A stretch of 10,198 nucleotides of DNA from an uncultured Erythrobacter sp. (GTDB lineage: Bacteria; Pseudomonadota; Alphaproteobacteria; Sphingomonadales; Sphingomonadaceae), in the NCBI GenBank assembly GCA_947258465.1, contig CAMYIQ010000004.1, positions 1 through 10,198 on the forward strand, written 5' to 3'. Below are positions 5,326 to 10,198 of the stretch, piece after piece. Positions within the stretch are counted from its first letter, which is position 1; the number at the start of each line of letters is the position of its first letter. Position numbers and translations under genes: made by a program. The notes under the pieces were generated by a model. It did not search any database. It saw nothing but the letters and a program-made list of their open reading frames with translations, and had not been told where the DNA came from.

Positions 5326-7146
5326 ATGTCCGAATTGCTGGTTTCACGTCGACGACTGTTAGGGGCTGGAGCGCTGGGCGCAGGTGCATTGGCCCTGCCT
5401 GCCTGGGCCCGCGGTGCCGATCTGCACGGTAATGAATCTATCCGCCCCGGTTTCGACGAGGTGTCGGGCCGCGACATCGCTCTGACAATCGGCGAAGGGC
5501 CTCGCGTCGTGCAGGGGCGTCGCGGACACGCGATCGCCGTCAACGGCAGCGTGCCGGGTCCGCTGGTTCGCCTCAAGGAAGGCCAGCCGGTTCAGCTCGC
5601 GGTCACGAACACGCTCGATGAAGACAGCTCGATCCACTGGCACGGCTTGCTGCTGCCATTCCAGTTCGATGGCGTCCCCGGCGTCAGCTTCCCAGGGATC
5701 AAGCCGGGTGAGACATTCGTCTATGACATTCCCGCGCTGCGACAGAGCGGCACCTACTGGTGGCACAGCCACTCGGGGCTGCAGGAACAGGCGGGGCACT
5801 ACGGCCCGATCGTGGTCGAACCCGCCGCAACCGATCCGGTCCAGGCCGACCGCGATTACGTAATGTTGCTGAGCGAATTCACCCCTCTCCATCCGCATAC
5901 CATCATGGACAAGCTCAAGAAGGGCGAAGGCTACTTCAATTACCAGCAGAATACCTGGACCGACGACTATCCGCTGTCGGGCGAGGACCGCCGGATGTGG
6001 GCGCGAATGCGCATGATGGCGACCGACATCCTGGACGTAACGGGCTCGACCTACACCTATCTCGCCAACGGGCGGGGACCGGAAGAAGGTCTGGAATTTC
6101 TCTTCACTCCCGGCGAACGGGTGCGCCTGCGCATCATCAACGGTAGTGCCATGACGTTCTTCAACCTTCGCATACCCGGGGTTAAGTTCTGGGTAGTCGG
6201 TGCCGACGGCCAGAACGTGCGCCCAGTCGAAGTTGAAGAATTCCAGATCGGCACGGCCGAGACTTACGACATTATTGTCGAGCCGACTGGCGAAGCCCGC
6301 ACGATCGTGGCCGAAAGCATGGACCGCTCAGGTATGGCTATAGCGACCTTGGCATCCCGGCCCGGTGCGCGGGCAAGTGTACCGCCCCTACGCGACCCCC
6401 CGCTGCTGACCATGGCGGACATGGGCATGAACCACGGGTCGGGCGGAATGGATCATGGCGGTGGTGACATGGCCGGGATGGACCATTCGGCCATGGGCCA
6501 TGACATGCCATCGCAAGGAGCCGCTGCCGAGCCGATGGGCGGGATGGATATGAGCGGCATGAACATGCGTGACACGTCCAAGCTGCCTTCCGACGTAAGG
6601 ATCGGCCCCGGTATCGACATGGTGTCGATGAACCCTGTCGATCGCATGGGCGATCCGGGTCTTGGCTTGGACAACGTACCCCACAAGGTCCTCAATTACA
6701 GGGATCTCGTTGCGCTCGAATCTAATGACGATTTGCGCCGCCCATCGCGTCAGATGGAAATCCATCTGACGGGCAACATGGAGCGCTACATGTGGTCGTT
6801 CGATGGCAAGAAGTTCACCGCCGTGAGCGACGATCCCATCCGCTTCGCGTACAATGAGCGTGTCCGGGTGAAGCTGGTCAATGACACGATGATGGCGCAC
6901 CCGATCCATTTGCACGGGCACTTCTTCGAACTGGTCAACGGTGCACCTGCCGATCGCCAGCCGCAAAAGCATACCGTTATCGTGCAGCCCGGTGGCAGCG
7001 CTACCTTCGACCTTACCGCCGACGAAGAGGGCGACTGGGCCTTCCACTGCCACCTGCTCTATCACATGCACTCTGGCATGTTTCAGATCGTGACCGTCGC
7101 GCCGCGGGGCAACCAGCCCGATGTGAAGCGGGTGGGAGAAGACTGA
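5326..7146 (+). CDS. copA: Tat-exported copper-resistance multicopper oxidase (CopA/PcoA family)
   Basis: A 606-residue periplasmic multicopper oxidase that oxidises Cu(I) to less toxic Cu(II) and binds copper. The twin-arginine signal (SRRRLL, residues 7-12, hydrophobic stretch, AWA at 26-28) implies export in folded form. Copper ligands are complete: HWHG (104-107), HSH (147-149), HPIHLHGH (525-532) and the type-1 motif HCHLLYHMHSGM (574-585) with Cys575, His580 and axial Met585. Residues 363-414 form a Met/His/Gly-rich insert typical of CopA/PcoA and probably an extra Cu-binding loop. I chose ATG 5326 for the SD upstream and the signal; an upstream ATG at 5296 would add ten residues. It is divergent from csoR, with two operator-like repeats before it, and its stop overlaps the copB start (TGATG). 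The name clashes with the ATPase copA. Confidence 0.95.
   Translation: MSELLVSRRRLLGAGALGAGALALPAWARGADLHGNESIRPGFDEVSGRDIALTIGEGPRVVQGRRGHAIAVNGSVPGPLVRLKEGQPVQLAVTNTLDEDSSIHWHGLLLPFQFDGVPGVSFPGIKPGETFVYDIPALRQSGTYWWHSHSGLQEQAGHYGPIVVEPAATDPVQADRDYVMLLSEFTPLHPHTIMDKLKKGEGYFNYQQNTWTDDYPLSGEDRRMWARMRMMATDILDVTGSTYTYLANGRGPEEGLEFLFTPGERVRLRIINGSAMTFFNLRIPGVKFWVVGADGQNVRPVEVEEFQIGTAETYDIIVEPTGEARTIVAESMDRSGMAIATLASRPGARASVPPLRDPPLLTMADMGMNHGSGGMDHGGGDMAGMDHSAMGHDMPSQGAAAEPMGGMDMSGMNMRDTSKLPSDVRIGPGIDMVSMNPVDRMGDPGLGLDNVPHKVLNYRDLVALESNDDLRRPSRQMEIHLTGNMERYMWSFDGKKFTAVSDDPIRFAYNERVRVKLVNDTMMAHPIHLHGHFFELVNGAPADRQPQKHTVIVQPGGSATFDLTADEEGDWAFHCHLLYHMHSGMFQIVTVAPRGNQPDVKRVGED
6412..6567 (+). repeat. 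Met/His-rich coding segment in the CopA oxidase
   Basis: Encodes residues 363-414 of the oxidase, a string of short MxxM, MDH and MGHDM units (for example GGMDHGGGDMAGMDHS). The units are degenerate at DNA level. Similar segments in CopA/CueO oxidases bind extra Cu(I) and gate the type-1 site; that role here is inference. Confidence 0.75.
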
Positions 7147-8246
7147 TGCGCCTGCTTGTCGCCATGCTCTTCGTGAGCACCGCCGCCCCCGCTATCGCAC
7201 AGGACCATTCGGGCCACGCGATGCCTTCCGCGCAATCACCTGCTCAGACCGAATGCGAAAAAGAGGCCGAACGCCACCGCGCTATGGGCCATTCGGTGCC
7301 TGAGGGGGCGTGTGCGCCCAAAGCGCAACCAACCGAACCTGCGCAGGACGGCCATACCGGCATGGACCATTCTCAAATGGACCATTCCCAGATGGACCAT
7401 AGTCAGATGCAGGGCATGGACCACTCCACCATGGATCATTCCAAGATGGAAGGCATGGACCATTCCGCGATGGGGCACGGTACCATGGACATGACACCCA
7501 TCCCGGAAGGGGCGCCTCCGGCTGCGGCAGGATCGGGTCCGCCACGCGCTGCCGATGCGATCTGGGGTGCCGATGCCATGCGAGCCTCGCGCAATGCCCT
7601 TCGCACCGAGAACGGCGGCATGAAGGTGTTCTGGTTCCAGGGCGACCGCGCTGAATATCGCGCGCGAGAAGATAGCGATGGCTATCTTTGGGACGTGCAG
7701 GGCTACTACGGTGGCGATACCGACAAATTCTGGTTCAAGAGCGAGGGCGAAGGCGCCTTCGGGGAACAGTTGGAGTCCGCCGAGATACAGGGACTTTGGA
7801 GCCACGCGATCGGACCGTGGTGGGATCTTCAGGTTGGCGTCCGGCAGGATCTGACCGGTCCCGAGCGCACCCATGCCGTCATCGGTGTGCAGGGTTTGGC
7901 ACCCTATACTTTTGAACTCGATGCAGCCGCTTTTCTGTCAAACAAGGGCGACCTGACTGCAAGTGTAGAAGGCGAGCTTGACCAGCGCATCACGCAGCGC
8001 CTTCTCCTGCAACCTCGGGCTGAGGTAAGTCTTTCTGCTCAGGACATTCCCGAGCTCGGCATCGGTGCGGGCCTGGATTCGGTCGAACTGGGGCTGCGCC
8101 TCCGTTACGAAATCGCTCGCGAGTTCGCCCCGTACATCGGGGTAGAGCAGGAATGGAAAGTTGGCCAGAGCGCGGACTATGCGCGTCTCGCAGGGGAAGA
8201 TCCCAGCGTGACAAACTACGTCGTCGGTGTCCGATTCTGGTTCTAA
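7146..8246 (+). CDS. copB: Outer-membrane copper-resistance protein CopB/PcoB
   Basis: A 366-residue outer-membrane protein. A signal peptide (residues 1-18, AIA before Q19) is followed by a periplasmic His/Met-rich region (20-116) with Cys at 37 and 56, a Pro/Ala linker, and a CopB beta-barrel from about 137. The barrel shows the family's marks: GDTDKFWFKSEGE, a SHAIGPWWDLQVGVRQD stretch, GVQGLAPYTFELDA, RLRYEIAREFAPYIGVE, and a C-terminal Phe in VRFWF that suits insertion by the Bam machinery. CopB proteins bind copper and act with CopA; the exact role is not settled. The ATG shares one base with the copA stop, so the pair is translationally coupled. The N-terminal repeats are longer and more regular than the scattered motifs elsewhere in the cluster. 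No copC or copD follows. Confidence 0.94.
   Translation: MRLLVAMLFVSTAAPAIAQDHSGHAMPSAQSPAQTECEKEAERHRAMGHSVPEGACAPKAQPTEPAQDGHTGMDHSQMDHSQMDHSQMQGMDHSTMDHSKMEGMDHSAMGHGTMDMTPIPEGAPPAAAGSGPPRAADAIWGADAMRASRNALRTENGGMKVFWFQGDRAEYRAREDSDGYLWDVQGYYGGDTDKFWFKSEGEGAFGEQLESAEIQGLWSHAIGPWWDLQVGVRQDLTGPERTHAVIGVQGLAPYTFELDAAAFLSNKGDLTASVEGELDQRITQRLLLQPRAEVSLSAQDIPELGIGAGLDSVELGLRLRYEIAREFAPYIGVEQEWKVGQSADYARLAGEDPSVTNYVVGVRFWF
7362..7493 (+). repeat. MDHSQ-type tandem repeat in copB
   Basis: Encodes residues 73-116 of CopB: three MDHSQ units of 15 bp, then two larger 13-residue-like units made of MDHSx plus MDHSxMxG, ending in MGHGTMDM. Codons vary between units (CATTCT, CATTCC, CATAGT), so the repeat is old enough to have diverged at silent sites while keeping Met, Asp, His and Ser. 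A Cu-binding array is the likely role. Confidence 0.85.
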
Positions 8247-8259
8247 AGAGAGGACTACA

Positions 8260-8755
8260 ATGAAGTTTGTATATTTTGCGGCTTCGGCTGCAGCCGCACT
8301 CGCTGTAGTGCCTGTTGCGGCTCAAGCTCAGCACTCCGATCATTCGGCACACGACACACACGGCGATGTCCAGGACGCGCTCAAGCAAGATGCGCAAGCA
8401 ACGCTCGTCGCCTACCGAGACGCCTTGGTCGCGCGAGACGAGGCCGCCATGAGAGCGCTGTTCCATGGTGTTTGAGAACGGCAAAGCTGAAGGCTCCTTT
8501 GCGCAGTACATGGAGCATCATCTCGGCCCCGAACTGGGCGAGATCACCGAGTTCACTTTCACAAATCCGACGGTGAATGTCCGGATGGTCGGCCATGTAG
8601 CGTTAGGCCATGAAACCTATCGATACCGGATTGCCCTTAAGGACGGCCGCGTGATCGAGCGAGACGGGGTCGCCACGTCCGTCCTGACTCACGGGCACAG
8701 CGCATGGAAAATCGCCCAGTATCACTCCTCGTCCCGCGCCCCGCGTCCGAACTGA
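8260..8755 (+). pseudogene. Frameshifted secreted NTF2-like (SnoaL/DUF4440-type) protein
   Basis: One gene broken into two frames. The first part (8260-8475) starts at ATG after AGAGGA, has a signal peptide (1-23, AAQA junction) and a His/Asp-rich stretch. It then enters an NTF2-like helix (LVAYRDALVARDEAAMRALF) before running into TGA. The second part (8465-8755) continues the fold in the next frame with VFENGKAEG, MEHHLGPEL, YRYRIALKDGRVIERDGVATS and a final WKIAQYHSSS. The break lies at about 8461-8467, around CCATGG. The family usually has a few extra residues between ALF and VFENG, so a deletion of about 8 or 11 bases fits better than a one-base change; that is inference. The gene lies 13 bases after copB and would be the third member of its operon. 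Its role is unknown. A sequencing error cannot be excluded. Confidence 0.8.
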
Positions 8756-8815
8756 TCAGGCAGTCGATTGTCCCCCGTCAGCGCCTATGGCACAGATTTG
8801 AGGTTGTGATTTAAG
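8756..8815. other. Spacer between copper operon and IS element
   Basis: Sixty bases with no gene and no clear terminator hairpin. The segment ends in TTAAG next to the first inverted-repeat block of the IS and therefore contains the left part of the insertion target. No target duplication can be checked, because the right flank lies outside the window. Confidence 0.5.
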
Positions 8816-8870
8816 GAGGATTTGGGCTTCGTCGTAGTGACGAAGGAACGAATCTATGGACGCCTCCCGC
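8816..8870 (+). repeat. Left two-block inverted repeat of the IS
   Basis: Block one is 8816-8830 and block two 8856-8870, each matching the right end perfectly over 15 bases. The 25-base gap holds part of a hairpin (CTTCGTC 8827-8833, loop GTAGT, GACGAAG 8839-8845); the right-hand gap is only 10 bases and has no such hairpin. Confidence 0.85.
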
Positions 8871-9083
8871 GCAAGGTGGATTTTTGATGTTGCTGCGGCA
8901 TTGGATGCGTGAATCTATCCGGCCTATCGATTGAAGCGGGTTTGCTCCTGGCCATGATGGGAATCCGCGCGGTTCAGTGCCTTCTAAGATGAGCGGCCTC
9001 GAAGGCCATCGTTCCTTACAGGCTGTGAAGCGGCGGTCCGTGCCGTTACACCATCAAGTCTTCACCTCGCATTTGAAGACATT
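8871..9083 (-). ncRNA. Candidate bridge/seek RNA region of the IS
   Basis: This non-coding stretch lies 3' of the recombinase, the place where IS1111-group elements are known to encode the guide RNA that pairs with donor and target DNA. I see no ORF of interest, and several short stems: GGCCT/AGGCC at 8995-9007 and GTCTTCA/TGAAGAC at 9058-9080, plus the hairpin at 8827-8845 just outside. I could not identify the target- or donor-binding loops by eye. RNA limits are approximate and the strand is assumed to be that of the recombinase. The call rests mainly on position and family. Confidence 0.35.
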
Positions 9084-9115
9084 CGTGATCCTGCTCAGCG
9101 CTGAGCAGGATCACG
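9084..9115. repeat. Perfect 32 bp palindrome across the recombinase stop codon
   Basis: CGTGATCCTGCTCAGC followed directly by its exact complement, with no spacer. The TGA stop (9113-9111) and the preceding base lie in one arm. In RNA it would fold into a strong 14-15 bp stem with a minimal loop. It has no T-run, so it may be an RNA-processing or stability element, a boundary between mRNA and guide RNA, or a recombination structure rather than a plain terminator. Confidence 0.8.
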
Positions 9116-10109
9116 CGATCTTGTAGCTCTCTCCGCTGCGCAATATTGCCCATGCCATGCGAGCCGTCTTGTTCGCCATGGCGACGAGCGTTTTGTTGTG
9201 CCCAGCTCGGGATAGCAGATCCTGCGCCCATTTTGATCGCCGGTCCTCGTGCTTGCTGATCCTCAGCAATGCCGATCGAGCCCCGTGTATGAGTTGCCGC
9301 CGAAGGTAGTGGTTGGCTCTGCTGCCGATGCCGCCAAGCCTTGGCTTGCCGCCCGTCGTGTATTGTCGCGGAACCAGACCGATCCAGGCAGAGAGGGCTC
9401 TGCCCGATTTGAAGTGTCGGCCATCGTCGATCGCGGCCACCAAGGAGGTCGCGACGATCGGTCCAACGCCAGGCAGCGTTGTCAGGCGCTTGCAACGCTC
9501 GTCAGTGCGGCAGATCTTGACCAGCATGTCATCGAGAGCCGACACTCTGGCATCAAGGTCGCGATACTCTTCGACGAGTTGCCGAAACAGGAGCTTGGCC
9601 AAGTCCGAGAGTTCGGCGGTCTCAATCATCTTGTCGATCTGCAAGCGGAACCGGGACGCTCCAGCGGGCATGACGATGCCATACTCGGCCAAAAGCCCGC
9701 GCGTATGGTTGATCAAAGCGGTCCGCTGGACGACCAGCCTGTCGCGTGTTCGATGCAGGGCTTGAAGATCCTGCTGCTCGACGCTCTTCAGCGGCACGAA
9801 CCGCATAGTTGGTCTGGTTGCCGCTTCGAAAATGGCTTCCGCATCAACTGCGTCGTTCTTCGATCCCTTCACGAACGGCTTCACAAACCGCGGATGGATG
9901 AGCCGCACGTCGTGCCCCAGCGCCTCGAAGGTGCGCCCCCAGTGGTGCGAGCTGGCGCAAGCTTCCATCGCGACCAGTTGTGGACGTAATCTGCTCACCG
10001 CGTCGACGAGCTTGGCCCGTCCAACCTTGCGCGAAACCACTTCTCCATCATCGCTTATCCCATAAATGTGGAAGGACTGCTTACCCAAATCGATCGCCAG
10101 CATGTGCAT
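9111..10109 (-). CDS. IS110-family DEDD/serine recombinase (IS1111-like transposase)
   Basis: A 332-residue site-specific recombinase. The N-terminal RuvC-like domain has the acidic residues D7 (AIDLGK), E49 (AMEA), D86 and D89 (KNDAVDAEAI). A helical linker (about 110-205) follows. The C-terminal IS116/IS110/IS902 domain holds LPGVGPIVATSLVA (212-225) and GGKPRLGGIGSRANHYLRR, with the conserved catalytic Ser at 263. Length and motifs are complete, so the enzyme looks functional. I chose ATG 10109-10107 because AGAGGAG lies 8 bases upstream and the protein then starts like its family; the longer open frame adds 23 residues of IS-end sequence. Such enzymes move their element using a structured guide RNA encoded by the element. 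The gene is convergent with the copper gene to its left. Confidence 0.94.
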   Translation of the reverse strand: MHMLAIDLGKQSFHIYGISDDGEVVSRKVGRAKLVDAVSRLRPQLVAMEACASSHHWGRTFEALGHDVRLIHPRFVKPFVKGSKNDAVDAEAIFEAATRPTMRFVPLKSVEQQDLQALHRTRDRLVVQRTALINHTRGLLAEYGIVMPAGASRFRLQIDKMIETAELSDLAKLLFRQLVEEYRDLDARVSALDDMLVKICRTDERCKRLTTLPGVGPIVATSLVAAIDDGRHFKSGRALSAWIGLVPRQYTTGGKPRLGGIGSRANHYLRRQLIHGARSALLRISKHEDRRSKWAQDLLSRAGHNKTLVAMANKTARMAWAILRSGESYKIA

Positions 10110-10158
10110 GTGATGAACTCCTCTGCTCCATTCTTGCTGCAATCTTTTTGGCTCGATT

Positions 10159-10198
10159 GCGGGAGGCGTCCATCCCATAAGATGAAGCCCAAATCCTC
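10159..10198 (-). repeat. Right two-block inverted repeat of the IS
   Basis: Complement of the left blocks: inner block 10159-10173, 10-base gap, outer block 10184-10198. The outer block ends on the last base given, so matching sequence may continue outside. Confidence 0.8.

Larger units (their letters stand above)
8816..10198 (-). mobile_element. IS110-family insertion sequence (IS1111-like group), right boundary at or beyond window end
   Basis: It comprises one recombinase gene (9111-10109), at least 89 bp of 5' flank and about 295 bp of 3' non-coding sequence. Two inverted-repeat blocks bracket it: GAGGATTTGGGCTTC at 8816-8830 with its complement at 10184-10198, and ATGGACGCCTCCCGC at 8856-8870 with its complement at 10159-10173. 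A short 5' flank, a long 3' flank and inverted repeats near the ends fit the IS1111 group rather than the IS110 group proper. The exact ends are unknown, since the true termini of this group lie a few bases outside the repeats and the window stops there. Confidence 0.85.

Noticed and set aside
6388..7071. Minus-strand open frame of about 227 codons within copA
   Set aside because: His/Val-rich mirror of the Met/His-rich and copper-site codons of the oxidase; no SD and no domain.
8816..9115. CRISPR array or tRNA in the repeat-rich IS flank
   Set aside because: The hairpins differ from one another, there are no regularly spaced direct repeats, and no cloverleaf or CCA-like end is visible.
9249..9989. 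Plus-strand open frame of about 246 codons within the IS
   Set aside because: Antisense to the recombinase, whose catalytic motifs are intact. No recognisable domain.

Overview
The window looks like the chromosome or a plasmid of a GC-rich alphaproteobacterium, most likely a sphingomonad (Erythrobacter/Novosphingobium/Sphingobium-like). This placement rests on the protein flavour (CopA/CopB pair, DUF305 and DUF411 proteins, NTF2-like protein in a copper cluster) and on base composition; it is inference, because no rRNA or other phylogenetic marker is present. Almost the whole window is one copper (possibly copper/silver) resistance island, followed by an insertion sequence.

Layout. Bases 1-219 hold no convincing gene, only two small hairpins. 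Bases 220-5232 are a seven-gene block on the minus strand. In order of transcription it runs: a CsoR-type Cu(I) repressor (4957-5232), a DUF2231-like four-helix membrane protein (4331-4960), a Pro/Ala-rich lipoprotein with a His/Met tail (3948-4319), a DUF411/CopG-like CxCC protein (3484-3948), a P1B-type Cu+ ATPase (1078-3444), a 59-residue protein resembling the filter and inner helix of a K+ channel (847-1026), and a membrane-anchored DUF305 protein (220-846). Gaps are short and four junctions touch or overlap (GTGA, TGATG, 11-12 bp and 0 bp gaps), so this looks like one operon. The intergenic region 5233-5325 carries two G/C-tract inverted repeats about two helical turns apart, good candidates for CsoR operators controlling both directions. 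Divergently on the plus strand lie a Tat-exported multicopper oxidase copA (5326-7146), the outer-membrane barrel copB (7146-8246, TGATG overlap) and a frameshifted secreted NTF2-like gene (8260-8755).

Bases 8756-10198 are a 60 bp spacer and an IS110-family (IS1111-like) element on the minus strand. Its recombinase is at 9111-10109. A structured, roughly 295 bp non-coding segment lies 3' of the recombinase, where IS1111-group elements are known to encode their guide (bridge/seek) RNA. A two-block inverted repeat with unequal spacing brackets the element, and the outer block on the right coincides with the last base of the window.

How the genes fit together (inference from families): excess Cu(I) releases CsoR from the central operators. 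The ATPase then pumps Cu+ into the periplasm. There, DUF411, DUF305 and the His/Met-tailed lipoprotein would bind or hand over copper, and CopA oxidises or binds Cu(I). CopB acts at the outer membrane. The classical copC/copD pair is absent from the window. The least explained components are the channel-like 59-residue protein, the lipoprotein and the DUF2231 protein.
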